DNA of 64,000 nucleotides from Planctomycetota bacterium (GTDB lineage: Bacteria > Planctomycetota > Planctomycetia > Planctomycetales > Planctomycetaceae). The DNA lies in NCBI GenBank assembly GCA_014584345.1, contig JACTNB010000024.1, positions 294,513 through 358,512 on the forward strand, given 5' to 3'. The position numbers and the translations under genes are program-made. Positions 27,750-37,838 of the stretch are shown here, in pieces; within the stretch, counting starts at the first letter, position 1; each line of letters starts with the position of its first letter. The notes under the pieces are model-generated. The model was not told the DNA's origin. It did not search any database and saw only the letters and a list, made by a program, of their open reading frames with translations.

Positions 27750-29834
27750 ATGAAATTCATGTTTTCCGCGGGTGACCAGCCTTTCGCAGGGTACACCATC
27801 AAGCGCGCCATTCATCGGGGTGGTTTTGGGGAAGTGTATTACGCCCAGACCAGCGCGGGGAAGGATGTCGCGTTGAAACTGCTGCACGACAATCGCGAGG
27901 TGGAACTGCGCGGGGTATCGCAATGTTTGAACCTGAAGCATCCGCACCTGGTGACCCTGTTCGATGTCAAGACCGACGCCGAGGGGGATCAGTGGGTCGT
28001 CATGGAATACGTCGCGGGGGAAACGCTGGCCGATTACATTCGCCGGCATCCCGAGGGGCTGCCCGTAGAGGAAGTCCGCCGGATTTTTACACAAGTGGCC
28101 TCGGCACTGGAGTTTCTCCACGCGCGGAGTCTGGTGCATCGCGATCTCAAGCCGGCCAATATCTTCCTGGAAGAGGGCCAGGTGAAACTGGGCGACGTGG
28201 GGCTATCCAAGTTTATCGGACCTTCCCAGCGGAGCGCGCAAACACAAAGCGTCGGGACCGTGCATTACATGGCCCCCGAATTGGCCAAGGGGAATTATGG
28301 CGCGGGAGTGGATCTGTACGCGCTGGGGGTGATATTATTCGAAATGCTGACTGGTCGCGTTCCGTTCGAGGGAGAATCGACGGGCGAAATCCTGATGAAA
28401 CATCTCACGCAAGCGCCCGATTTGTCCCTCGTCGAACCGAGGTTCCGCCCCTTGCTGGCCCGCGCGCTGGAAAAGGAAGAACGGCGACGGTTTGCCTCGA
28501 TTGCAGAGTTTAGTCTGGCCTTCGATCAAGTCTGGGCCCATTCCCCTCCCCGGGGCGGCGCGGCGGTTGACGCCATGCCACCCATTTCCGCAAGTCCTGC
28601 CCCAGGAACCGGCCACGCGAACGGGCATGCGTATCCCGAATCCCCGCGTCCCCTGCCGAGCTTCGAAAATACAAATCAGACACCCAGCTTGCCTGTCTTT
28701 TTGCCCGGAGATGGATCGTGGTGGTGGCTGGCGGGCATGGTGGCTCTGTTGCTGCTGTCTCTCAAGGGAAATATTGTTCCCGGCGTGAAAGGCAGTGCGT
28801 GGGCAATGATCGCGATGCTGCTGGCGACGATCTATTGTTACCGGCGTTTCAATCGGTCGAATACTCCGGCAGCGGCGCAAGCCCGGCGGGATAATTGGGC
28901 GGACCCCCATGCCGGCACTCCTCCCGCAAATCCTCCGACTGCTCCCCGCGAAACTCTGCAAACGCCACGTGTCCGGGGGGCGACACGGTTCATGCGGCCC
29001 GCAAAAACAGGGAAAGGGAAAGTCGCGCTGCTGCTGCTGTCCCTGTCGGCGATACCGCTGCTGGTGATCTTGATTACCGCTACCATCCTGTTTTTCTCGC
29101 GAGAATTCTTTGCATCGGTCTGGCTGCCCCATGAAACGGATCCGGCGCACGTCGGCTTTTTCGTGGCGTCGACCACGCTTGCCTGCTGGATGCTATTGTG
29201 CTTCACGTCCTTCCAGCGACGTCGATATTCGGATCACTCCCACAAGCGATTCCTGCTGTTTTTCGCGGGAGTGTTGACGGGTGTCGGCATCTGGGGACTC
29301 AGTGAGTATTTTCTGGTGCAATTTCCCTCGCATATCTTTCCGCGACAAGCAACTGGGTGGATCAACGCGATTGGTCGACACGACTTGGCTGCATTCAAGC
29401 CGACGGGTGTTCCCCGAGAGACATCTTGGCCTGACGAAAACCAGGTCGGCTTGGGAGAGATGCCAGCCAGGTTGCAGATAAAAACGCCTGCGGCAGATGG
29501 CGTCGCTTTGGGCGGGGGGAACAAGGAGGCGGAGTCTGGAGCGCTCGGCATGGAGACAACCGCTTCCCGGCAGGAGTCGTGGCCCGACAGCAGTTGGGCT
29601 CCCACCCTGTTCGGTTACGCGATCTTCTTCGGTATGTTTTTTGCTTGGCGTGGCTGGAGTGGATTAGTCGATATACGGCGTCTCCACCGCTTTCAGTGGG
29701 TATCGGTGGCCTGCTCCGCGGGCTTGGCCTATTTGATCTGCATGGTGTTTACATTTCCCGCGGTATGGGGGTTAACATGGGCAGCAGCCATCACGGCAGC
29801 GGTGCAACTGGCGGCTCCGTGTGAATCGCAGTGA
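27750..29834 (+). CDS. Membrane Ser/Thr protein kinase (Hanks type) with DVG instead of DFG
   Basis: A 694-residue protein. The N-terminal kinase domain (about 15-265) shows GGFGEVY, Lys43 in VALKLL, the catalytic loop HRDLKPAN (His130, Asp132, Lys134), GDVGLSK (Asp149 with Val in place of the usual Phe), the APE segment (MAPELAKG) and D-x-x-x-L-G. It is followed by a Pro-rich linker and about seven hydrophobic segments between residues 320 and 690, so the kinase is cytoplasmic and membrane-tethered with a large membrane region. The start ATG 27750 gives a kinase domain starting close to the N-terminus; longer frames add unrelated residues. It forms a cluster with the FHA-like and coiled-coil proteins. 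Confidence 0.88.
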   Translation: MKFMFSAGDQPFAGYTIKRAIHRGGFGEVYYAQTSAGKDVALKLLHDNREVELRGVSQCLNLKHPHLVTLFDVKTDAEGDQWVVMEYVAGETLADYIRRHPEGLPVEEVRRIFTQVASALEFLHARSLVHRDLKPANIFLEEGQVKLGDVGLSKFIGPSQRSAQTQSVGTVHYMAPELAKGNYGAGVDLYALGVILFEMLTGRVPFEGESTGEILMKHLTQAPDLSLVEPRFRPLLARALEKEERRRFASIAEFSLAFDQVWAHSPPRGGAAVDAMPPISASPAPGTGHANGHAYPESPRPLPSFENTNQTPSLPVFLPGDGSWWWLAGMVALLLLSLKGNIVPGVKGSAWAMIAMLLATIYCYRRFNRSNTPAAAQARRDNWADPHAGTPPANPPTAPRETLQTPRVRGATRFMRPAKTGKGKVALLLLSLSAIPLLVILITATILFFSREFFASVWLPHETDPAHVGFFVASTTLACWMLLCFTSFQRRRYSDHSHKRFLLFFAGVLTGVGIWGLSEYFLVQFPSHIFPRQATGWINAIGRHDLAAFKPTGVPRETSWPDENQVGLGEMPARLQIKTPAADGVALGGGNKEAESGALGMETTASRQESWPDSSWAPTLFGYAIFFGMFFAWRGWSGLVDIRRLHRFQWVSVACSAGLAYLICMVFTFPAVWGLTWAAAITAAVQLAAPCESQ

Positions 29835-29886
29835 ATCCATATGCGCAACAGGTAACGGCAGGCGAGGTTAACGGGGAGGACAGGGG

Positions 29887-30735
29887 ATGACGGCAAGCAT
29901 CGGAGTAATCGAACTGATTGTGGTCGTGTTGGTGCTGGGCTTTTTCGTCTGGACACTGGCGAAATGCAAATGGTGGGTGCCTGTCACGTTCATGGCCCTG
30001 TTGTTCATGCTGGGTTTCTCCTTGGTGTTTAGTTATCGCAGGGTAGAATATGCCACCCTGGAAAGAATTCCCTCCGAGACGTCACAGATCGCGCGCAGGG
30101 ATGCCGATGTGGATCGCCCCTACGAAATACTCGATGGCGACGATTCCGGCGGAGCGTTCGGAGACCTTGCTGCACCCGCGGCGGCTGCGAACGAGCCCCT
30201 CGAGAAGCCCGCCATTGGTGATACACCCCAGGTAAATTCCCCCGCCTGGATGCAAGCGGAGTTGCCCGTGATCAGTCAGGCGGAAATGGAGCGGTATCGC
30301 GCGGATGCCGAACCACTTCCGGAACGCCTCATCGTTCGCAGTCAACTGTGGTCGACCCCCGAGGAAGCGGCAGCCCAGGCGGAACAGTTGGGGGCGGAAC
30401 TGGTTCAACTGCAGGCCTCGAAGTTGTTCGACACAAAATTTACCTTGCCTGTCGGTACCCGTGTGCCGTTGGATTTGCAGCAATTGATTGGGGATCGATA
30501 TGCCGAAACGCGTCCGATGGCACTCACGGAAGGCCTGCAGACGGATATGCATCGCGTTTCACTGCTGCTGAACCTGGATGTCGCTCACTTTCAACGGGCG
30601 ACTCCCGTGGTTCGCCAGCTTGTCGTCCAGCCCCGCCTGATTTGGCTGGCAATCGGCCTGGGCCTGTTGAGCCTGTTACTCGGCGGCATCGCTTGGATGC
30701 TGGGGCGCTCCTCGAACCTGGAAAATCGGGGATAA
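29887..30735 (+). CDS. Membrane protein of unknown function, end of the kinase cluster
   Basis: A 282-residue protein. Two N-terminal hydrophobic segments (IGVIELIVVVLVLGFFVWTL and VPVTFMALLFMLGFSLVF) and one near the C-terminus (LIWLAIGLGLLSLLLGGIAW) flank a soluble region of about 180 residues rich in Ala, Glu and Gln. The gene follows the kinase by 52 bp and is probably the last of its transcription unit. I do not recognise a domain. The stretch after its stop holds the large repeat-rich gap. Confidence 0.65.
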   Translation: MTASIGVIELIVVVLVLGFFVWTLAKCKWWVPVTFMALLFMLGFSLVFSYRRVEYATLERIPSETSQIARRDADVDRPYEILDGDDSGGAFGDLAAPAAAANEPLEKPAIGDTPQVNSPAWMQAELPVISQAEMERYRADAEPLPERLIVRSQLWSTPEEAAAQAEQLGAELVQLQASKLFDTKFTLPVGTRVPLDLQQLIGDRYAETRPMALTEGLQTDMHRVSLLLNLDVAHFQRATPVVRQLVVQPRLIWLAIGLGLLSLLLGGIAWMLGRSSNLENRG

Positions 30736-30803
30736 GCCGCGACCGTCAGGGCGCCACGAATCCGCAGGCAGGTGCGTTTTCCGAACACAACCCGACAATG
30801 CAG

Positions 30804-31043
<240 letters not shown>

Positions 31044-31113
31044 AATTCTCAAGACAATCGCATTTTTAAGTGCGAATGATCGATGCGTGAAGTGGTCCAC
31101 GTTGACATTCTCC

Positions 31114-31255
31114 AACTAGCCGCGCCCGTCGGGAAGCGGGCCACGTTTGAGTTTCATTGCTTCCATGGGAATCCACTCTGGTGGACCATGCATCGGGCGA
31201 GTGATTGCGAGTTGTCGCGCCCGCGTGGCCCGCTTCCTGACGGGCGCGGCTAATT
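31114..31255. repeat. Inverted pair of REP/BIME-like cores
   Basis: The forward core CTAGCCGCGCCCGTCGGGAA at 31115 is followed about 80 bases later by its inverse, GGCCCGCTTCCTGACGGGCG at 31227-31246. Arms of about 30 bases match with one or two mismatches. The same core forms tandem copies at 3261-3480 and another inverted pair at 38034-38173. It lies between the kinase cluster and a DUF1501 gene, in a 640-bp gap with no gene. Confidence 0.85.
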
Positions 31256-31375
31256 GCATGGCTTGGATACGTCGGCTTAAGGAGTTATTCCCCTGGACAT
31301 ATCATGCCGGGCTGATATGATAGCACGGAATATCAGCCTGCATTCTCTCCCACCTCTCAGCTCCGAGGTTCCCGC

Positions 31376-32782
31376 ATGATTACCGTGACGAGCGTGCCGT
31401 GTGCGCAACGCGAAGGTCTGACGCGACGTCAGGCGCTGACGATTGGTGCGCTGGGATGTGGTGGATTGTCGCTGGCGGATCTGCTGCGGGCGGAAGCGTT
31501 GCAGGGTCGGCGGAGCGAGCGGGCATTGATCCTGGTGCACCTGGATGGGGGGCCGCCTCAGCACGAGACGATAGATCCCAAGGCGGAGGCTCCCCCGGAA
31601 ATTCGTGGTCCGTTTGCTCCCATCGCGACATCGATTCCGGGAATTCAGATCGGCGAATTGCTCCCCCGCATGGCAGCGCAACTGCAGGACTTTGCGTTAA
31701 TCCGTTCGCTGACCAACTCCGCGGGCAGGCACGATGCGTTTCAATGTCAGTCGGGATATTCGGAAAGTGATTTGAAGAGCCTGGGGGGCCGGCCCGCGTT
31801 GGGGTGTGCAATGTCGCGGCTGTTGGGGCGTCCGACCGATCAGGTCCCGCCGTTTGTCGATTTGATGCAGGGCCGCGCCCTGGTTCGCAACAGTGCCCGC
31901 CCTGGTTTTCTCGGGCCTGCCTATCAGCCATTTCGGCCCGATCTCTCGGGAATGTTCGAGCGGGAACTGGAAAGCGGGATGAAGTCGGAACTGGCCCGGC
32001 TGGGGGGATATCATACAATTTCGCTCGAGTTAAACGCGGAAATTCCGGTCTCACGCGTGGATCATCGTCTGCAACTGCTGGCGGGGCTGGATCGTATTCG
32101 ACGAGACGTGGACAGTTCCGGGATGATGCATGCGATGGATGAGTTCCAGCAGCAGGCGGTTAGCATTTTGACTTCCGGACGGCTGGCCGAAGCGATGGAT
32201 CTCGACAGCGAGGATCCTCGGGTCCTGGCGCGTTACACCCTTTCCGAGAGCACATCGGGCAGGCGTTCGACGACGAGTGAATCGGCCCACTCGGTGAAGA
32301 AATTTCTGCTGGCTCGGCGGCTTGTGGAGGCAGGAGTTCGCGTGGTCAGCTTGTCGATCAGTGACTTCGATACGCACTCCCAGAACTTTCCCCGCATGCA
32401 GCAATTGTTGCCGATAGTCGATCATGGTCTGACGGCCCTGGTGGATGATCTGCGCGAGCGAGGTCTGCTGGACCAGGTAACGATTCTGGCGTGGGGTGAA
32501 TTTGGGAGAACTCCCCGGGTAAATTCCAACGGGGGGCGGGACCATTGGCCTAAAGTCGGCCCCGCCATTCTCGCGGGGGGGCAGCTTCGCGGGGGACAGG
32601 TGATAGGAGAGACGGATCGTCTGGCCGCCTCGGTGGTCGACCGCCCCGTTACCTACAAGGATATGTTCGCCACGGTGTATCGCACGCTGGGAATCGATCC
32701 CTTTCAAATCACGATGACCGATCCACAGGGCCGCCCGCAGTATCTGCTCGACGAGGGGACCGTCATTACCGAACTGTTTTGA
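31376..32782 (+). CDS. DUF1501 family protein (no adjacent DUF1553 partner)
   Basis: A 468-residue DUF1501 protein: LTRRQALTIGALGCGGLSLADLL (Tat-like signal), ALILVHLDGGPPQHETIDPKAE, ALIRSLTNSAGRHDAFQCQSGY, LLARRLVEAGVRVVSLSISDFDTHSQNF, and WGEFGRTPRVNSNGGRDHWP. It is related to, but clearly diverged from, the other two in the window. Unlike them it has no PSCyt1/DUF1553 gene beside it; the flanks are repeats on one side and a chelatase gene on the other. GAGG precedes the ATG. Confidence 0.9.
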   Translation: MITVTSVPCAQREGLTRRQALTIGALGCGGLSLADLLRAEALQGRRSERALILVHLDGGPPQHETIDPKAEAPPEIRGPFAPIATSIPGIQIGELLPRMAAQLQDFALIRSLTNSAGRHDAFQCQSGYSESDLKSLGGRPALGCAMSRLLGRPTDQVPPFVDLMQGRALVRNSARPGFLGPAYQPFRPDLSGMFERELESGMKSELARLGGYHTISLELNAEIPVSRVDHRLQLLAGLDRIRRDVDSSGMMHAMDEFQQQAVSILTSGRLAEAMDLDSEDPRVLARYTLSESTSGRRSTTSESAHSVKKFLLARRLVEAGVRVVSLSISDFDTHSQNFPRMQQLLPIVDHGLTALVDDLRERGLLDQVTILAWGEFGRTPRVNSNGGRDHWPKVGPAILAGGQLRGGQVIGETDRLAASVVDRPVTYKDMFATVYRTLGIDPFQITMTDPQGRPQYLLDEGTVITELF

Positions 32783-32822
32783 CGGAGATCAAGGAACGGC
32801 AAAGCCCCACATTCGCAGTACG

Positions 32823-33209
32823 CTATTCCGCTTCGGCCAAGCGGTCGAACACGATTTCGACCATCAACGGGTGCAATCCCAGGTGCGGACAGATCGGAAA
32901 GCGGACTTCGGGCCAACGCTGCTGGAAATCTGCCTGGAAGCGATTCAGGTCGTCCACAACATGTCGTCCCGCGGACAGGAAATAGGGAAAGAGGAGCACG
33001 CGGGTAGCTCCCTGTCGGACGCAGGCTTCCGCCCCTTGCGGGATCGTCGGTTCAACAACATCGAGGAATGCGCATTCAACGATCTTGCCCGGACGGGCTG
33101 CCCGAACCATCTCGGCCAGCGTGTAGAGATCGTCGTTCGCTGCCGAACGACGGCTGCCATGCGCCACCATCAGGATGGCTTCCCGCTGGAGTGAAGCGTG
33201 CTCGTTCAT
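32823..33209 (-). CDS. CbiX-type sirohydrochlorin chelatase-like protein
   Basis: A 128-residue protein of the short CbiX/SirB type. The N-terminal metal-binding His is in ILMVAHGSRRSAANDDL, and the second His in LFPYFLSAGRHVVDDL, as in single-domain class II chelatases that insert Co or Fe into sirohydrochlorin. Family members of this length act as homodimers. No other cobalamin or sirohaem gene is adjacent, so which metal it handles is unknown. It is convergent with the DUF1501 gene and lies about 105 bp beyond the rpsG terminator. Confidence 0.85.
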   Translation of the reverse strand: MNEHASLQREAILMVAHGSRRSAANDDLYTLAEMVRAARPGKIVECAFLDVVEPTIPQGAEACVRQGATRVLLFPYFLSAGRHVVDDLNRFQADFQQRWPEVRFPICPHLGLHPLMVEIVFDRLAEAE

Positions 33210-33314
33210 GATTGTTCGGGGTTTGCAGACGGATTCTCGGGGGTTGCAGACGGACCTGGGCTACCTATTGTAGTCCAGCAAGCAGGATTACAGAGGGAGA
33301 TTCTCTGCGGGCGT

Positions 33315-33347
33315 AAAAAAACGCATCTCGGGGAGATGCGTTTTTTT
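33315..33347 (-). terminator. Strong intrinsic terminator of rpsL-rpsG
   Basis: ACGCATCTC and GAGATGCGT pair over nine bases with a GGG loop and are flanked by seven A on one side and seven T on the other, so the terminator can work in both directions. It is about 35 bases beyond the rpsG stop on the minus strand. Confidence 0.95.
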
Positions 33348-33382
33348 ATTGAGGTGCTTAGTGGGGCCAACCTCGACGTCTG

Positions 33383-33856
<474 letters not shown>

Positions 33857-33930
33857 GTCTCTTTAGTATTTACTATCCGGAAATGTGGCGGAAAAAGGAA
33901 AACCAACTGACTTAACAGAAGGCAGACAGC

Positions 33931-34302
33931 CTATTTAGGCCGCTTGGCCCCGTAGCGACTGCGGGCCTGCTTGCGTCCGTTGACCCCCAGGGTATCGAGC
34001 ACCCCACGAATGACTTTGTATCGCACCCCAGGCAAGTCGCGGACACGACCACCGCGAACCAGCACAATCGAGTGCTCCTGCAGGTTATGCCCTTCGCCGG
34101 GGATATAGGCCGTCAGTTCCTTGCCGTTCGAAAGCCGAACACGCGCTACCTTACGCAAGGCGGAGTTCGGCTTTTTCGGGGTCATTGTCTTCACTTGCAG
34201 GCAGACGCCCCGCTTCTGTGGGCAGCCTTCCAGCAAGGGGGTCTTGCTTTTGGTAATCTGTTTCTTGCGGGGTTTGCGAACCAATTGGTTGATTGTCGGC
34301 AT
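33931..34302 (-). CDS. rpsL: 30S ribosomal protein S12
   Basis: A 123-residue S12, starting MPTINQLVRKPRKK at 34302 (a longer frame to 34470 is not used). The conserved GCPQKRGVC, TPKKPNSALRK with Lys43, and GEGHNLQEHS are all present. Position 88 is Arg (GGRVRDLPGVRY) where many bacteria have Lys; the K88R change is known to affect streptomycin response in some organisms, but it may be the normal residue in this lineage. It is the first gene of the short rpsL-rpsG unit. Confidence 0.97.
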   Translation of the reverse strand: MPTINQLVRKPRKKQITKSKTPLLEGCPQKRGVCLQVKTMTPKKPNSALRKVARVRLSNGKELTAYIPGEGHNLQEHSIVLVRGGRVRDLPGVRYKVIRGVLDTLGVNGRKQARSRYGAKRPK

Positions 34303-34545
34303 GCTGGCAGACCTTGAAAACCTCTTAAAAGTATCGTAATTGCTGAGGAGGAAATTAGTTGCAAAATCTCCTGCCTCTGGAAGCACTCCGAGCGTGTCCC
34401 GGCATTTTGGCCGACGACCCTGCCCGAAGGGGAAGAGACGAATCATAACAGTATCGGATGGATTCGTCAAATCAACCCCGGGTATTCCGTGAAATCGACC
34501 GGAGTGGGAGTGGCAGGGAGCCTGTTTTTGGCCTCCCGGGCGAAT

Positions 34546-35859
34546 TTATTTCCCTCGGATGGCCCACAAATGACCAAATGATCGCAGGTACATGGTGCCA
34601 TTGGAGACCACCGGCGAAGAGGACATGTCTTCCCCCAGATCGTTTTCCGCCACGATTTCGAATTCCCGGCCCGCTTTGAACACCGTGATGCGGCCATCGC
34701 GGGCAGTGAGATAAATGTGTCCATCAATATAGACCGGCGAAGCCCGATGCCGCTGCCGATGGGTTTTCTGCAGGGGATAGACTTCCTGGCCGCTGCGGGC
34801 TTCCACGCAAAAGACATTTCCATCCTGTCGGCAAATATAGGCCAGGCCATTGTGCACCAGCGGCGAAGGGACATCGGTCGTGCGGTCGGTGCGCCAGAGT
34901 TCCTGGGGGGTATGCGTGACCTTTCCCTGGGCTTGGGCATCGACGGCGACCACGGGGCCGTTCTTGGCTGTTGGACACACAATCACGCCATCCCCATACG
35001 AGGGAGAGGCGACAAAGCGGAGAAAACGGTTGTAGTTATCGAAGGGATTCAGATCGCCGACGCGCCAGATTTCGGAGCCATCCTCCAGCCGATGGCCCGT
35101 CGTGTAGTCGCCCCCATGTACGATCAGATATTTCAGTTTGCCCTCTTGATACAAGATGGGCGAGGCGTAGGAATGCGTGTTTTCATGGGTGGCATCGCTG
35201 GCCCGATCGACGGCGTAAACTTCCTTGCCGGTCATCTTTTCGAGGCAGATCACCTTGGAGTAGCCGACTTCCCCGGACGACATCGAACCATGCATCAGCG
35301 CCAGATAAAGGCGATCGCCATCGAGCACGGGGGTGCTGCTCATGCCGAACTGGATTTCGAACTTGCCGTAGCGGTCCTGCAGGTTGAAATTCCAGATTTT
35401 CTTGCCCTCGAAGTCGTAACAGCCGAAGTCGCCCGTTCCCATGAAGGACCAGACATGTTTTCCGTCCGTCACGGGAGAGGGAGAGCAGGAATTTCCTTCA
35501 TCCCCGCGGGCTACGCTGTTCCCCTTGCCGACCACCGTCCGCCAGAGTTCCTTCCCCGCGAGATCGAAGCACATCAACAGCAGATCGTCTTCGGTGGGAG
35601 CAGTGAGGAAGATGCGGTCGTTCCAGACGATTGGCGTTGCACCTGCGGGACCGGGAAGGGGCGTTTTCCAGGCGACATTCAGGTTTTCCTCGCCGGCGAA
35701 TTTGGTGGGAATTCCGGTTTCGTTGGAAATGCCATTCTGGGTTGGTCCGCGCCAACTAGGCCAGTTTTCGGCTGAAACAGTGGAGAGGAAACCGAGGCAA
35801 AGCGTCAGCATGACTGGCAGCACGAATCTGCCGCGAAATTGAGGGGCGGTGCTTGGCAT
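34546..35859 (-). CDS. Secreted PQQ-like beta-propeller protein
   Basis: A 437-residue protein with a signal peptide (VLPVMLTLCLGFLSTVSA), then the family-typical NWPSWRGPTQNGISNETGIP. It contains repeated propeller blades of the PQQ-like/BamB type (for example VWNDRIFLTAPTEDDLLLMCFDLAGKELW and VYIDGHIYLTARDGRITVFKAG). Such proteins are common in planctomycetes; they rarely carry PQQ and may act as scaffolds. GGGAG precedes the ATG. It lies downstream of the cell-wall cluster on the same strand but is separated by 200 bp. Confidence 0.85.
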   Translation of the reverse strand: MPSTAPQFRGRFVLPVMLTLCLGFLSTVSAENWPSWRGPTQNGISNETGIPTKFAGEENLNVAWKTPLPGPAGATPIVWNDRIFLTAPTEDDLLLMCFDLAGKELWRTVVGKGNSVARGDEGNSCSPSPVTDGKHVWSFMGTGDFGCYDFEGKKIWNFNLQDRYGKFEIQFGMSSTPVLDGDRLYLALMHGSMSSGEVGYSKVICLEKMTGKEVYAVDRASDATHENTHSYASPILYQEGKLKYLIVHGGDYTTGHRLEDGSEIWRVGDLNPFDNYNRFLRFVASPSYGDGVIVCPTAKNGPVVAVDAQAQGKVTHTPQELWRTDRTTDVPSPLVHNGLAYICRQDGNVFCVEARSGQEVYPLQKTHRQRHRASPVYIDGHIYLTARDGRITVFKAGREFEIVAENDLGEDMSSSPVVSNGTMYLRSFGHLWAIRGK

Positions 35860-36062
35860 CTCTGGTTACTCCCTGTCGCCTCGGTGAGAAATTCTGGGGG
35901 GTTGTCGCAGACTATCTGCTTCCATCAATCCGTTTGGATGTTTCCATAATATGACAGCCTCATAGCCGTCGGTCAATTCAGAGGGGGAGCATAACCGGAG
36001 GATGCGGTCGCAGGGCAGGGCCATGCCAGGGTTGCCGTCCCGTCGGAGATCTCACCCCGGAG

Positions 36063-37838
36063 TTACTGGCGGATGGGGGCGACCGGCCCATGAGCCAAAG
36101 GCCGAGACCAGAGCCCATGGGCATCCTGCAGGATTTTGACGGCGGTGGGGGCAGCAACATTCGACCCGTAGTGCGAATCTCCCACGGAGGGTTGATCGAG
36201 CACGACGATCACGATCAACTCGGGTTGATGAGCAGGCAGGCCGCAGACGAAGGAACAGACGGATTTTGACCGGGAATACCCCCTGAGTTCGGGATCGTAC
36301 AACTGCGAAGTGCCGGTTTTGCCAAACAGGGGGAGTCCGGCGGTGTGGAGTCGACGTCCGGTTCCTTCGGTGAGCACGCGTGCCATGGGATCGGCGACAA
36401 GCCAGTGACAGATGGCGCGATCGACCACGGGCATGTCGATCAATGTCCCATTCATGCGAGTTGCGGCTCGCGGTTCCAGCACGAGTCGTGGTTGCCGGTA
36501 GTGTCCCCCATTGGCCAGGACCGCATGCGCCACGATCATCTGCAGGGGGGTCACCATCAATTCCTGCCCCATGGGAATCGAGCCGGTGGAGTAATCGTTC
36601 CATTCGGGGAGCGGGCGGACAAAACCGGGCAGTTCACCCGCCAGGCCGATGCCCGTGCGAAAACCGAATCCGAAGCGGCTGAGCGCCTCGGCCAGACCGG
36701 GGTTCGTCAAGCGTTCACCGATTTGAGCCATGCCGATATTGCTGGACTGGATGAGGACGTCGGCCAAGTTCATTTCGCCGTGGGGGTGGGTATCGTGCAG
36801 CAGGCGTTGTCCCATGCGATAGGCGCCGCCGTGTCCTGACAAAGTGGTGTCGCGGGTGACGACACCCTGCTGCAGTGCCCAGGCGACAATGAGGGGTTTG
36901 ATGGTCGAACCGGGTTCATAGCTCCAGGCGATCGCGCGATTCATCCAGGCATTTTCGTGCACCTGTTCGAGGCGTTCGGGATGAAAGTTGGGCTGGGATG
37001 CCATCGCGAGCACTTCGCAGGTCTGCGGATCGCAAAGGATGGCACAACTTCCCTGGGGTTTCCAGTTTTCGTGTACCTTTTTGAGTTCCGTTTCCACCAG
37101 TTCCTGCAGGCGGAGATCGAGCGTAAGCCGCACGGTAGAGCCGTGCTTCACCTGCTCTTCGGCAGGTTCGTACAAATGCACCACGCGATTCAGGGCGTCG
37201 CGCACAAGAATACGTTCGCCATCGCGTCCCTTGAGCACATCGTCCCAGGCTTGTTCCACTCCGCCGTGTCCCGTGCCATCGATATCTCGCAGCCCCAGCA
37301 CATGCACCCCCAGTTCCCCCTGGGGATAATGACGGAGAAACTCCCGTTCGAAGCCGAACGTCTCTCCGGGCAGCTTCAATTCCCGAATTTCCGCGACTTG
37401 TGTCGGAGTCATGCGGCGGGCCAGCCAGAGAAAGCCTTTGTCGCGATGAGAGTGGATGCGGTCGGTCAGGGTCTCCGCGGGCAGATTCAGGAATGGGGCA
37501 ACGGCAGCGGCAAATGTACCGGGGTTTTGTATTTTTTTGGGAATGGCGTAGAGGCTAAAGGTATCGATACTGGTCGCCAGGAGTCGTCCCTGGCGGTCAA
37601 GGATATCGCCGGGCCGGGCCTGAACGACTTCGGTGGTGGTTTGCTGTCGCACGACGCGATTCTGCATGGCATCGCGTTCGGCCAGATAGATCAGCAGCAG
37701 GCGTCCCGCGACAAGGGACCAGCCGAGTATCAACAGCCCGGTCAGCAGCCACAATCGCCCGGCAAGGCGGCCCCGTTCGACACGCGGCGGCGGCGCGGAA
37801 CTCTCGATTTCCCGTGGTTCGCCCGACGCATCATTCAT
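36063..37838 (-). CDS. ftsI: Class B penicillin-binding protein (FtsI/PBP2-like transpeptidase)
   Basis: A 591-residue protein. It has a cytoplasmic N-terminus, one membrane segment (LWLLTGLLILGWSLVAGRLLL), a PBP dimer-type domain (RPGDILDRQGRLLATS), and a transpeptidase domain with the SxxK motif STIK (Ser311, Lys314), SSN (IQSSNIGMAQIG) and KTGT (LFGKTGTSQL). It crosslinks peptidoglycan stem peptides outside the membrane and, in other bacteria, works at the septum with FtsW, FtsL and FtsB. An FtsL-like gene, a LysM gene and rsmH lie upstream on the same strand, which matches the start of the dcw cluster. AAGGG precedes the ATG. Confidence 0.92.
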   Translation of the reverse strand: MNDASGEPREIESSAPPPRVERGRLAGRLWLLTGLLILGWSLVAGRLLLIYLAERDAMQNRVVRQQTTTEVVQARPGDILDRQGRLLATSIDTFSLYAIPKKIQNPGTFAAAVAPFLNLPAETLTDRIHSHRDKGFLWLARRMTPTQVAEIRELKLPGETFGFEREFLRHYPQGELGVHVLGLRDIDGTGHGGVEQAWDDVLKGRDGERILVRDALNRVVHLYEPAEEQVKHGSTVRLTLDLRLQELVETELKKVHENWKPQGSCAILCDPQTCEVLAMASQPNFHPERLEQVHENAWMNRAIAWSYEPGSTIKPLIVAWALQQGVVTRDTTLSGHGGAYRMGQRLLHDTHPHGEMNLADVLIQSSNIGMAQIGERLTNPGLAEALSRFGFGFRTGIGLAGELPGFVRPLPEWNDYSTGSIPMGQELMVTPLQMIVAHAVLANGGHYRQPRLVLEPRAATRMNGTLIDMPVVDRAICHWLVADPMARVLTEGTGRRLHTAGLPLFGKTGTSQLYDPELRGYSRSKSVCSFVCGLPAHQPELIVIVVLDQPSVGDSHYGSNVAAPTAVKILQDAHGLWSRPLAHGPVAPIRQ

